DNA from: Fibrobacter sp.
GTDB taxonomy: Bacteria > Fibrobacterota > Fibrobacteria > Fibrobacterales > Fibrobacteraceae
NCBI GenBank assembly: GCA_024398965.1
Contig: JAKSIF010000001.1
Location: forward strand, 172,482 to 236,481
Direction: 5' to 3'
DNA length: 64,000 nucleotides
Below the pieces are notes generated by a model. The model saw only the letters and a list, made by a program, of their open reading frames with translations, did no database searches and was not told the DNA's origin. The translations under genes and the position numbers were made by a program. This document shows, piece after piece, positions 26,115 through 34,297 of the stretch. The stretch's first letter is position 1; every line of letters starts with the position of its first letter.

Positions 26115-26390
26115 CTACTTATCCTGGCCATCTCGAGGGCCAAAGGCTCGTTCCTCGGCCTCTTCAATTTCACGACGGCGGCGGTCAGCTTTTTCCTTCT
26201 TGTTTATGAAGAAGTAAATAACCGCACCCACCAAGTACACGCATATTCCCGAATAGAAAATCGGATTAATAGACTGCCCTTCCAAACCAGGGAACAGATT
26301 CAAAATCACGCTATGGCCAAAAAGGCTGGCAAGAACCAGGACGAAGCCAAGAGCTCGCAATACATAGGTCACAATCACAAGTTTACGCAT
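26115..26390 (-). CDS. Small two-helix membrane protein
   Basis: A 91-residue protein with two hydrophobic helices (about residues 5-25 and 44-62) and a charged, probably coiled C-terminal tail (NKKEKADRRRREIEEAEE). A GAGGAAA ribosome site precedes the ATG. It is the first gene of the six-gene unit and 11 bases ahead of the ABC ATPase. No family is recognised; an accessory subunit of the exporter is possible. Confidence 0.7.
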   Translation of the reverse strand: MRKLVIVTYVLRALGFVLVLASLFGHSVILNLFPGLEGQSINPIFYSGICVYLVGAVIYFFINKKEKADRRRREIEEAEERAFGPRDGQDK

Positions 26391-26558
26391 AGAGTTTCCT
26401 CAAATAACGTCTTATTACACTACGAAACAAAACCGCACCTTCCGGCACGCTCTTTTTTCCTTGAAAAATACACTTTTAAAGGCGAAAAGCAAAACGCAGA
26501 AAACAGAAAATAGGGGAAAAAGCAAACATTCCATGGCAAACCCGTCATATCAAGCAAA

Positions 26559-26593
26559 AAGTCCCGGCCCCCGGGAAAAGGGAGCCGAGACTT
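26559..26593 (-). terminator. Terminator after the AspT/YidE-type gene
   Basis: On the minus strand AAGTC, CGGC and CCC pair with GGG, GCCG and GACTT around a short loop, followed by TTTTG. Confidence 0.85.
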
Positions 26594-26622
26594 CCATAGA
26601 TTGGAGTACAAAATATGCAGTT

Positions 26623-28293
26623 CTACATCGCAGTATAGAGCAGAATTGCCAACACCTGGCCGCTTAAAATTCTCAACAGCATAGTCAGGGGATACACAGA
26701 GGCGTAGCCCACATTTACAGCTTCAGAGTTAGAAAGCCCGTTGGCGAAAGCAAGAGCCGGAGGATCAGTCATGGAACCGGCAATGGCACCACAAAGACTC
26801 AGGTAGTTCACCTTGAACACTACACGACCTACAATGCCCGCAATCATCAAGGGCACGAATGTAATAAGAGCGGCGAGACCCATATAGTAGAAACCATCTC
26901 CATTCAAAAGCACGTCAAAGAAGCGGATACCTGCATTCAGGCCAACGCATGTTAAGAACAACGTAATGCCTAATTCACGCAGCATCAAGTTTGCACTTGC
27001 CGCCATGAAGAAGTTCAGCGGGCCAATCTTACGCTTGCGAGAAAGAAGAATGGAAACCACCAGGGGGCCGCCGGCAAGGCCAAGCTTCAGCGGGGTGGGC
27101 ATTCCGGGAATCGCCATCGGGATGGAACCAACAATAATGCCAATGAAAATTCCCAGGAAGGCCGGGATAATTTCCGGATGGTCAAGAGCCTTCAGGGAAT
27201 CGCCCATTTCCTTTGCCACAGCGTCAATACCTTCGGCAGGTCCTACAACCAGGAGCTTATCAGCGAACTTGATTCTAAGATCCAGGCGTCCGGTAAACTT
27301 GAATTCACCACGGACCACACGACTTACGGTAACGCCATAACGTTCCGGGAAGGCCAGGGCTCCAATGGATTTACCAAGCATCTTCTTGTTTGTCACCAGA
27401 ATGGACCTTGTGGCAAGAGCACTGTCGGATGCCGTAATCGGAGATGTTAGTCTGGAACCGATAACCTTCTCCATGGTAGCAACAGCTTCGGGCATGCCCA
27501 CAATATGGACTTTATCTCCTTCGAGGATGACAGTCTTTCCATTGGGCGTAGAAATCACTCCATTGCGAAGGAGTCTGGTAATAACCACACCATTGGAAAT
27601 CAAGTCGGGAATATCCTTAACCTGTATTCCGAACAGGTTCTTGTTTTCCACCAGTAAGCTGACAGAGACAATTTCCTTTCGTGTGGATGCAATTTCTGCA
27701 GCATAGTCTTCGGCAGCCTTCTGCGGATTCTGTCTAAAAATCACACGAACAAGGATCATCACCAGGATGATTCCAATGACACCGAAAGGATATGCAACAG
27801 CGTACCCGATACCCGTAAGGGATGTATCTGCTCCGGCCGCGACAAAGGCTGAATTTGCGGCACCAAGAGAAGGTGTGTTAGTAACAGCACCGCAAAGCAT
27901 TCCTATGAGCACGGGTACGTTGTTATGCATATCCGTAAAGAAGTAAAGACAAAGTGTAACGATAACGCCCATTAACACAATACTTACCGCAAGGACGTTC
28001 AGTACAAGACCGTTACGGCGAATGGAATCGATAAAACCAGGCCCCACCTGCATACCAATGGTATACACAAACAGAATCAAGCCAAATTCTTGCATAAAGT
28101 GCAGAACGTTAGGTTCTACACGAAGGCCCAAATGACCAAGGAGAATGCCAACAAACAAGGCGCCAGCACCACCAAGGCTAATGCCCTTCACCTTGATTTT
28201 TCCCACCATGAGGCCCAAGGCCGCGGTAATGGAAAGAGCCACAACCTGCTGAGCCACAGAAGATTTAGTAAAAAGATCTAAGAACCATTGCAT
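26623..28293 (-). CDS. AspT/YidE/YbjL family transporter with two RCK_C domains
   Basis: A 556-residue inner-membrane protein with the family layout: about five membrane helices, two TrkA-C/RCK_C cytosolic domains (about residues 205-370) and five to six more helices. The two membrane halves carry the duplicated motif (GAVTNTPSLGAANSAF in the first, GSMTDPPALAFANGLS in the second), which identifies the aspartate:alanine exchanger superfamily. Substrate is not predictable: characterised members exchange aspartate for alanine or export succinate-like acids, so a dicarboxylate is plausible in a succinate-producing organism (inference). It lies downstream of the small FISUMP gene on the same strand. 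Confidence 0.88.
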   Translation of the reverse strand: MQWFLDLFTKSSVAQQVVALSITAALGLMVGKIKVKGISLGGAGALFVGILLGHLGLRVEPNVLHFMQEFGLILFVYTIGMQVGPGFIDSIRRNGLVLNVLAVSIVLMGVIVTLCLYFFTDMHNNVPVLIGMLCGAVTNTPSLGAANSAFVAAGADTSLTGIGYAVAYPFGVIGIILVMILVRVIFRQNPQKAAEDYAAEIASTRKEIVSVSLLVENKNLFGIQVKDIPDLISNGVVITRLLRNGVISTPNGKTVILEGDKVHIVGMPEAVATMEKVIGSRLTSPITASDSALATRSILVTNKKMLGKSIGALAFPERYGVTVSRVVRGEFKFTGRLDLRIKFADKLLVVGPAEGIDAVAKEMGDSLKALDHPEIIPAFLGIFIGIIVGSIPMAIPGMPTPLKLGLAGGPLVVSILLSRKRKIGPLNFFMAASANLMLRELGITLFLTCVGLNAGIRFFDVLLNGDGFYYMGLAALITFVPLMIAGIVGRVVFKVNYLSLCGAIAGSMTDPPALAFANGLSNSEAVNVGYASVYPLTMLLRILSGQVLAILLYTAM

Positions 28294-28310
28294 AGGAAAA
28301 ACTCCAGTTT

Positions 28311-28400
28311 GTAATTACGAATTACTAGTTACGAAGTACGAATTCCAATTAGGCGGCACAGCCGCGATTATGACTCTCGTAATTCATAACTCAAACCTCA
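28311..28400. repeat. Intergenic repeat element with GC hairpin and GAATTACGA tail
   Basis: It contains GCGGC, ACA, GCCGC (28353-28365) next to AATTAC/GAATTAC/GTTACG repeats. The pattern GCCTAATT followed by GGAATT and ACGA-like repeats recurs, shortened, at 54312-54342 in the other orientation. Confidence 0.5.
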
Positions 28401-28403
28401 TAA

Positions 28404-28925
28404 TTATTTTTTGATGCAGCGAACAGAGTAGGCAATGCTCTTGCTGAAGTGTTCGTAGGTCACAGAGCTATCACCGACGCGAACCATGGTGCCGCGGGCG
28501 TCATCGAAGGAGTCTGCGGTCCAGAAGCTAGCACTAATACCCTCATCGGCAAACTTACCGTTACTTGCGTAGCGATAGCCGCCCTTCAAGACATTGAGAG
28601 CCTTCATGTCAACAGCTTCAAAGTCTGCCTTGGAAGGAAGAGTCCAGCCTTCGGGGCAAATGGTGTTTGCTGATTCATAGGGATAGAGACGGCCATACTT
28701 TTCGCAGTTTTCATGATTGCTGCCATAGCAGAAACTGGAGTCAGAGTCAAAGGTGGCCAGATTTTCTGCCATCCAAACCTTGTCACCAATCTTTACAGTC
28801 TTGTATGCCTTTTCTACACAGGTAAGGGTATTTGCGGTTTCGTCGTAAGAGCAGGTATTAGCCTTATCGCAAGCGGTAAGAGCGAGTGCAACAGTTGCGG
28901 CGGCGAGGAGAATCAGCTTTTTCAT
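28404..28925 (-). CDS. Small FISUMP-domain lipoprotein (173 residues)
   Basis: A lipoprotein signal (MKKLILLAAATVALALTACD, lipidated Cys at 19) is followed almost at once by a FISUMP domain: KVWMAENLATFD, CYGSNHENCEKYGRLYPY, CPEGWTLPS, ASFWTADS and AYSVRCIKK. It is nearly the bare domain, so it shows the minimal unit of the family. The cysteines are conserved and probably form disulfides. The promoter element TAGATTTG lies at 28995-29002. Function unknown. Confidence 0.9.
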   Translation of the reverse strand: MKKLILLAAATVALALTACDKANTCSYDETANTLTCVEKAYKTVKIGDKVWMAENLATFDSDSSFCYGSNHENCEKYGRLYPYESANTICPEGWTLPSKADFEAVDMKALNVLKGGYRYASNGKFADEGISASFWTADSFDDARGTMVRVGDSSVTYEHFSKSIAYSVRCIKK

Positions 28926-28994
28926 TTTTTGTAATCCTTATTCAGCTATCGGATGTTTTTCACGGCGTCATTGACCGTTATTTTTGAGACGAGC

Positions 28995-29002
28995 CAAATC
29001 TA
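28995..29002 (-). promoter_or_regulatory. TAGATTTG promoter element of the small FISUMP gene
   Basis: A perfect TAnnTTTG match on the minus strand, about 70 bases before the ATG at 28925. Confidence 0.45.
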
Positions 29003-29149
29003 GATGGATTCATCACTTTTGACTAATATTTTGTTTTTATCGTATTGATAAATATTTTTGATTATTCTTTAAAAAAATAATCACTAATTTTTATTATTTA
29101 ATAAAATTATTCTATAATTAACAATACTTGAGAATTCATAACATTTGCC

Positions 29150-29157
29150 TATATTTG
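29150..29157 (+). promoter_or_regulatory. TATATTTG promoter element of the LysR gene
   Basis: A perfect TAnnTTTG match with five bases (AAATC) before the ATG at 29163 and no ribosome site. Confidence 0.55.
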
Positions 29158-29162
29158 AAATC

Positions 29163-30056
29163 ATGGAACTTACGCAGCTCAAATACTTTCTCGAAGTGGC
29201 TAAAAATGAACACGTAACGCAAAGCGCTAAGAACCTTTGCATTGTACAGCCAGCTCTTACTCAAGCTATACACAAACTTGAAGACGAACTGGGAGTTTCA
29301 TTATTCAAGACATCCGGTCGAAACATCAAGCTAACCGAAAGCGGTAAATTCTTCTACGAGCAGCTGCAACCCATTTATAACGAAATGACGGCACTTCCCA
29401 AAAGACTGCGGGAAATGGCAAATAAGCAAAACAACAATATCAAATTGAACGTTCTTGCCGCATCCGCCCTGATTACAAACGTCGTTATTGAATATAAGCA
29501 AACACACCCCAACATCAATATCGACATGGTGCAAAATAAAGAAACCGACCTGCACGACTTCTGCGTCCGCACCTTCAGCACCTACAAGCCTGAGCTAGAC
29601 AGTTACAAAAACGACGAGTTGTTCGTCCGTTCCGAAAAAATTTACCTTGCAGTTCCCAACACCGCAAAATACAAGAAAATGTCGTCCATTTCCTTGTTCG
29701 ATGTTGAAGAAAAGTTCATCCGCCTCTACGGTTCAAAGCAATACCGCACAATCTGCAACGAACTTTGCGAACGCGTTGGCTTCAAGCCCGAAATCACCTT
29801 CGAAAGCGACAGTTCCGCAGCAATCAAGGAAGCCGTCGCAGGAGGCATCGGAGTTTGTTTCTGGCCCGAAGTCACCTGGGGAAAGATGGACCACAAAAAG
29901 GTCAAGCTTCTTGAAATTACAGACTGCGACTTCAAGCGCGACATCGTAATTTCTTATCGTAAGAACAAGCAGGACAGCGCTAGTACAGACGAATTTTACA
30001 ACTTCATGCTGAAATACGACCCCAAGAAACGCTGGCACAAGAAGCAAGCCCAGTAG
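29163..30056 (+). CDS. LysR family transcriptional regulator
   Basis: A 297-residue LysR regulator. Residues 1-60 are the winged helix-turn-helix (MELTQLKYFLEVAKNEHVTQ, QPALTQAIHKLEDELGVSLF). The rest is the periplasmic-binding-like effector domain, here without a recognisable ligand pattern. The ATG at 29163 gives the canonical LysR start; an upstream in-frame codon at 29145 would lie inside the promoter element. It has no divergent target immediately next to it, the upstream neighbour being the small FISUMP gene 240 bases away, divergently oriented. Confidence 0.93.
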   Translation: MELTQLKYFLEVAKNEHVTQSAKNLCIVQPALTQAIHKLEDELGVSLFKTSGRNIKLTESGKFFYEQLQPIYNEMTALPKRLREMANKQNNNIKLNVLAASALITNVVIEYKQTHPNINIDMVQNKETDLHDFCVRTFSTYKPELDSYKNDELFVRSEKIYLAVPNTAKYKKMSSISLFDVEEKFIRLYGSKQYRTICNELCERVGFKPEITFESDSSAAIKEAVAGGIGVCFWPEVTWGKMDHKKVKLLEITDCDFKRDIVISYRKNKQDSASTDEFYNFMLKYDPKKRWHKKQAQ

Positions 30057-30088
30057 GGCCCCGCCGCTGGTATCTTGGCTTACATAAA

Positions 30089-30937
30089 TCAGTTGAGCGC
30101 AACAAAGATTCCGAGACGATGTCCCGTCTCGAAACCGAATAGCGTTCCTACATGCATCTCGTAATTCAAGCCAAGCGTTAAGGGTGCACGGCTCAGTCCA
30201 TACCTAAAGCCTGCAAAGCGGTAACCCGTTTCTGCCGTCATTTTCATGCCATGGTAAGCGTCATCCATTTTGCGATAGGGCTTTTTCAAATTACGGTTTT
30301 CGGATTCCTGAAATCGAGCCTGATACAGAAACGTTTCGTTCACGAACCATCCCGAAATATCATCAGAATTCCAAAACGGTTTCCAGGCAATACTGAACTT
30401 CGCCCCGACTTCATCGCCAGGCATATAGTTTGCATCTTCAAGGAACGTATTATAGCGGACTGCGGTTCCTATCTGCAAATTCCGAGATACTTCGTATAGA
30501 GCGAATGGTTCCACATTCAAACGATGAAAACGGTTCTTCCGAGAACCTTCACCTGGCGGAAAACGCCATCCCAGGTTCAGTCCCACATTATTAAACAAAT
30601 GCCGCGGCGCCATCATCTTGGCGCCAACGTAAGTCTCGTTAAATCCGTTTACATGAAGATTCGCATAGTTGTGGATATATCCATCACGAATTGAATACTC
30701 GTAGCTATAGCTCAGAAATCTAAAGGAACCATCACCATACAAAGAAAACCAAGGGGCGAGAGCAATTTCTGCGGATAGAACCATATCGGCGCTATAAACA
30801 TCGTCATCTATTTCGGCAAAGCCAAACACACGCACGTTGCTGCGAGGTGCAGAAACAGGATGCACAATTTCTGTAGCCTGGGCAGCAAAGGCTCCAAGCA
30901 ACAAAATAAAAAGCACTCTATTCACAACACCGAACAT
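30089..30937 (-). CDS. Outer-membrane beta-barrel protein
   Basis: A 282-residue protein with a signal peptide (MFGVVNRVLFILLLGAFAAQA) followed by alternating amphipathic strands rich in Tyr, Phe and Trp, ending in HRLGIFVALN. This is the look of a small outer-membrane barrel of 10-12 strands. No named family is recognised. The start is placed at the ATG at 30937; a TATATTTG element lies at 30946-30953. The gene is divergent from the CotH-type lipoprotein gene. Confidence 0.75.
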   Translation of the reverse strand: MFGVVNRVLFILLLGAFAAQATEIVHPVSAPRSNVRVFGFAEIDDDVYSADMVLSAEIALAPWFSLYGDGSFRFLSYSYEYSIRDGYIHNYANLHVNGFNETYVGAKMMAPRHLFNNVGLNLGWRFPPGEGSRKNRFHRLNVEPFALYEVSRNLQIGTAVRYNTFLEDANYMPGDEVGAKFSIAWKPFWNSDDISGWFVNETFLYQARFQESENRNLKKPYRKMDDAYHGMKMTAETGYRFAGFRYGLSRAPLTLGLNYEMHVGTLFGFETGHRLGIFVALN

Positions 30938-30945
30938 TGACAATT

Positions 30946-30953
30946 CAAATATA
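30946..30953 (-). promoter_or_regulatory. TATATTTG promoter element of the barrel gene
   Basis: A perfect TAnnTTTG match on the minus strand with eight bases before the ATG at 30937. Confidence 0.5.
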
Positions 30954-30971
30954 TTATCTTATAAAAGATCC

Positions 30972-32234
30972 ATGACTAAAAACATCCTAAAAACTTTAAG
31001 TCTAAGCAAGTCCGTCATAGCGGTTCTGTTAACCGTTTTGTTCAGCGGTTGTTTTTGGGAAGGTACCGATGATAATGTCGATTCATACCTGACAATGGAC
31101 GACTCCGAATATCCGTACGCAGGGTTGCCTCGAATCGTTATCGAGACAAAGGATTTTAAGCAAATTAGGGATAGAGAAACAGAAATTCCCGCAAAGTTTC
31201 AAATCTACGACAAGGATGGGCCTGCCAGTGATGTATTTGACCTTACGGTTCGAGGACGAGGAAACTCCAGTTTTAAAATGCCCAAGTACGGCCTTAAACT
31301 TGAATTCGCTGAAAAACAAAATATGTTCGGCATGCCCGCAAATAAGGACTGGATTCTTATCGCAAACTATGGAGACAAGACTCATCTAAGAAACCACATG
31401 ATCTTTCGACTATCGGAATGGCTGGGAGCAAGATACACGCCCAAGACTCAATTTGTAGAGCTCTACTTGAACAGGCGATACATGGGGCTTTACCTTTTTA
31501 CAGAATCAATCAAGGCGTCAAAAGACAGAGTCAACATACCAAAACACGATTATTCCTTCCTTTTCGAAAAAGAAGATTCCAAGAAAATAGACGACCCTTA
31601 CGTCGAAACAAAAAAGAGTCACTCGTTTCATGTCAAATATCCCAAAAATCCTAGCAAGGAATCATTGGACTTGTTAACCGATCATCTGGATGATTTTGAA
31701 AAGTATCTTGACCAGGGACGTTTTCACAACCAGGATAACATAGATACCTGGCTAGACATGAACGACTACCTAACCCAATACTGGTTGCAGGAATACTCCA
31801 AAAACGAGGATGGCCGATTTGCCCGAAGCATCTACATGACATGGGAAGATGGAGACGTAATCCACTTCGGCCCCATATGGGACTTGGACTTGGGCTTTGG
31901 AAACGAATCCCAACAGGAAAACAAGAATCCTGAAGGGTGGTTCATAAAGAAATATCTTTGGAACAAGTCCATCCTAAACGACAGCCAGAATTGGGCTCAG
32001 GCCGCCGAGTTCTGGAACGAAAACCGTTCATTATTCAAGGAATTAATTGACAGCATTCCCATTTACGTAAAACAGATTGAACCGGCCATCAAAAACGAAT
32101 ACAAGCGCTGGCCCATCATTTCAAACACGGAAAACTGGGCTCTCAAGGACCCCTACGATTCCTACGACGACGCCATTAAGGCAATGTCCAGTTGGATGGA
32201 AAAACGCTTTAAATGGATCGAGGAGAACCTATAA
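30972..32234 (+). CDS. CotH kinase family lipoprotein
   Basis: A 420-residue protein. The start at 30972 gives a lipoprotein signal (MTKNILKTLSLSKSV...LFSGC). The CotH domain is complete: VRGRGNSSFKMPKYGLKLEF, NKDWILIANYGDKTHLRNH, YLNRRYMGLYLFTESI, a YLTQYWLQEYSKNEDG helix and the metal-binding IWDLDLGFGN. Family knowledge: bacterial CotH proteins are atypical protein kinases; in cellulolytic bacteria they also occur next to or within secreted cellulose-degrading systems. Lipidation places it outside the cytoplasm, so its phosphate donor or true activity is an open question. A bidirectional terminator follows. Confidence 0.9.
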   Translation: MTKNILKTLSLSKSVIAVLLTVLFSGCFWEGTDDNVDSYLTMDDSEYPYAGLPRIVIETKDFKQIRDRETEIPAKFQIYDKDGPASDVFDLTVRGRGNSSFKMPKYGLKLEFAEKQNMFGMPANKDWILIANYGDKTHLRNHMIFRLSEWLGARYTPKTQFVELYLNRRYMGLYLFTESIKASKDRVNIPKHDYSFLFEKEDSKKIDDPYVETKKSHSFHVKYPKNPSKESLDLLTDHLDDFEKYLDQGRFHNQDNIDTWLDMNDYLTQYWLQEYSKNEDGRFARSIYMTWEDGDVIHFGPIWDLDLGFGNESQQENKNPEGWFIKKYLWNKSILNDSQNWAQAAEFWNENRSLFKELIDSIPIYVKQIEPAIKNEYKRWPIISNTENWALKDPYDSYDDAIKAMSSWMEKRFKWIEENL

Positions 32235-32270
32235 AAAAGCCTTCGTCGGAAATTCCGCGAAGACTTTTTC
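32233..32270. terminator. Bidirectional terminator between the CotH and GGGPS genes
   Basis: AAGCCTTCG and CGAAGACTT pair around TCGGAAATTCCG, with A-run on one side and T-run on the other. Confidence 0.8.
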
Positions 32271-32282
32271 TAATGTCAAGGT

Positions 32283-33038
32283 TTAAGCCTTAAAGTGAAT
32301 TGCCGAAGCAAATTCGGATAGCAGTTTAGGATCTTGAACCTTTTCCCACAGAGTGCCAGTTACAATAATGTTGGCACCAGCAGCCACACGAACTGCAGCC
32401 GTCTGGGGATCCTTGATGCCACCGCCGGTAATGATAGTCATTTCGGTAGCCTTGCGGGTGTAGGCGATATGTTCTACAGGAACGGGTTCCTCCGCACCGC
32501 TACCGGCTTCGAGGTAGACATAGCGCATGCCCATGAGTTCTGCAGCAATGGAGTTTACCATGCTGAGCTTGGGCTTGTTAGCCGGAACCGGCATCGTTCC
32601 GCTGATGTATTCCACCGTAGTACGCTTGCCACTGTTAATCAACTGGTAAGCCGTAGGAATTGCTTCCATATTCAAGGCGCGAACCAGAGCACCACCACGA
32701 ACCTGTTCGTCAATGAGATAGTTGGGATTACGACCGCTGACCAAGGTCATGAACAGCATGGCATCAAAACCGGGCACAACCTGTGAGGCTCCGCCCGGGA
32801 ACAGAACCACGGGAAGATCCACATTGGCCTTAAGGGCAGCCACCTGCTTCGGAAGAGTAAAGTTGCCCAGGTAGGAACCGCCCACCAGAAGCAGGTCAGC
32901 GCCGTTTTCAGCAGCCATGGCACCAGCCTTCACAAAGGCAGCCTCGTCAGAAGTATCCGGATCCAAAAGCACGGCAAACAAGGCACCGCGCTTTTCAATT
33001 TCCGCATTCAAACGAGCTTCAGTCTTTCCGATTTTCAT
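32283..33038 (-). CDS. Geranylgeranylglyceryl phosphate synthase (PcrB/GGGPS family)
   Basis: A 251-residue TIM-barrel enzyme. Family marks are FAVLLDPDTSD near the start, LLLVGGSYLG, VVLFPGGASQV, YLEAGSGAEEPV and the phosphate-binding ITGGGIKDPQTA plus ANIIVTGTL. Family knowledge: these enzymes join a polyprenyl diphosphate to sn-glycerol-1-phosphate, forming an ether bond; archaeal and some bacterial group II members use geranylgeranyl diphosphate. Product chain length and physiological use in this organism are unknown. No glycerol-1-phosphate dehydrogenase is encoded in the window. The gene stands alone. Confidence 0.9.
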   Translation of the reverse strand: MKIGKTEARLNAEIEKRGALFAVLLDPDTSDEAAFVKAGAMAAENGADLLLVGGSYLGNFTLPKQVAALKANVDLPVVLFPGGASQVVPGFDAMLFMTLVSGRNPNYLIDEQVRGGALVRALNMEAIPTAYQLINSGKRTTVEYISGTMPVPANKPKLSMVNSIAAELMGMRYVYLEAGSGAEEPVPVEHIAYTRKATEMTIITGGGIKDPQTAAVRVAAGANIIVTGTLWEKVQDPKLLSEFASAIHFKA

Positions 33039-33148
33039 AATACGCCTTAGTAGCTAAAGATATAGAATCAATATAGAACATTTTACCAAACGTCACGCAG
33101 TCTTCCACTAATCAGAACCTCTTTTGAGATTTTTAGCACACTATTTGT

Positions 33149-33156
33149 TATGTTTG
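33149..33156 (+). promoter_or_regulatory. TATGTTTG promoter element of the GSCFA gene
   Basis: A perfect TAnnTTTG match with ten bases before the ATG at 33167. Confidence 0.45.
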
Positions 33157-33166
33157 TCCTTGAATT

Positions 33167-34168
33167 ATGGACCTTTTGACAAAAATTAACATTTCCCAAG
33201 CCGATTTTAAGATCGATTACAACTCCAACCTATTTTTCATAGGATCCTGTTTTGCCGACAATATTTCCCGCAAGTGGACAGACCGCAAGTTTCAGGTTCA
33301 GGCAAATCCTCTTGGCGTAATGTACAATCCTCTTTCCATTGAAAGCTTCTTTAGAAAAATCTTAGATTGCAATAAGGATTCATGGGACCGCTGGGATTAT
33401 CAAGGAAGTTTATCTGACGAAGAATTAAAAGAAATTATCCATTCAAGTCGCGAATACATCGCCAAGGCCGATGTCATTTTCATTACGCTGGGAACCGCCT
33501 TCGTTTATTTCTTGAAGGAATCGGGCAAGGCCGTAGCCAATTGCCACAAGGAGCCTGCCGAACTGTTCGAGAGGAAATTGATTTCTGTAGATGAGGCTGC
33601 AAAAGCACTGAGGAATATCGTGACGACATTGCGCCAAATCAATAGTCAAGTTCAGGTCGTCTTTACAGTTTCGCCTATCAGGCACCTAAACGATGGCGCC
33701 CATGGGAACAATCTTTCCAAGGCAACGCTACAACTGGCCGTAGATAAAGTCATTCAGGAATTCGCAGGAAACATCGCCGCAGGCTACAACGGCGTAGCAT
33801 CGTGCAAACCGAACATCGCCGCAGGTAAGTCCAGCGCCGCGGTTTCCTACTTCCCCAGCTACGAAATCGTCATGGACGAATTGCGCGACTACCGCTTCTA
33901 CGCAGAAGACATGACTCACGTGAATGCAGTCGCTGAGGATTACATCTTCGAGCGCATGCTGGAAACGTACTGCAGCGACTCTACCATCGCACACACAAGA
34001 TACGTTGAAAAATTCATGAAAGGAGCAACGCACCGCATTGAAGATACGTCGTCCCTACGTACAAAGAATTTCGCCCAATTGCAAATTGAACGTGCAGAAA
34101 ATTTGGAACACGTAATTAGTGGTCTGGATTTAAGCGAAGAGAAGGAATACTTCGGCAAGTTCATCTAG
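33167..34168 (+). CDS. GSCFA domain-containing protein
   Basis: A 333-residue protein named by its motif: FFIGSCFADNISRKW near residue 25, followed by NPLGVMYNPLSI, ADVIFITLGTAFVYF and VVFTVSPIRHL. These blocks match the GSCFA family (PF08885), a branch of the SGNH/GDSL hydrolase fold in which the Ser of GSCF would be the nucleophile. Substrate unknown; ester hydrolysis is an inference from the fold. It is predicted cytoplasmic since no signal peptide is seen. It ends with a bidirectional terminator shared with alaS. Confidence 0.88.
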   Translation: MDLLTKINISQADFKIDYNSNLFFIGSCFADNISRKWTDRKFQVQANPLGVMYNPLSIESFFRKILDCNKDSWDRWDYQGSLSDEELKEIIHSSREYIAKADVIFITLGTAFVYFLKESGKAVANCHKEPAELFERKLISVDEAAKALRNIVTTLRQINSQVQVVFTVSPIRHLNDGAHGNNLSKATLQLAVDKVIQEFAGNIAAGYNGVASCKPNIAAGKSSAAVSYFPSYEIVMDELRDYRFYAEDMTHVNAVAEDYIFERMLETYCSDSTIAHTRYVEKFMKGATHRIEDTSSLRTKNFAQLQIERAENLEHVISGLDLSEEKEYFGKFI

Positions 34169-34196
34169 CCAACCGCCGACAGCGAGATATAAAAAC

Positions 34197-34222
34197 AGGT
34201 CTCTGCAGAATTGCAGAGACCT
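34197..34222. terminator. Bidirectional terminator between the GSCFA gene and alaS
   Basis: AGGTCTCTGCA and TGCAGAGACCT form a perfect 11-base stem around GAAT, with TTGTTTC on the plus side. Confidence 0.85.
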
Positions 34223-34236
34223 TGTTTCTCATCACT

Positions 34237-34275
34237 GGATCCTTCGACTTCGGCTGCGCCTTCGCTCAGGATGAC
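34237..34275. repeat. Dispersed repeat GGATCCTTCG ... CTCAGGATGAC
   Basis: One of three intergenic copies in the window (with 56196 and 58441); this copy has the longest centre. The arms ATCCT and AGGAT can pair. Similar elements are widespread in bacterial genomes, where they are often mistranslated as HPERSEG-like peptides. Confidence 0.75.
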
Positions 34276-34297
34276 GCAGAGAGGAGCCACTCAGCTA

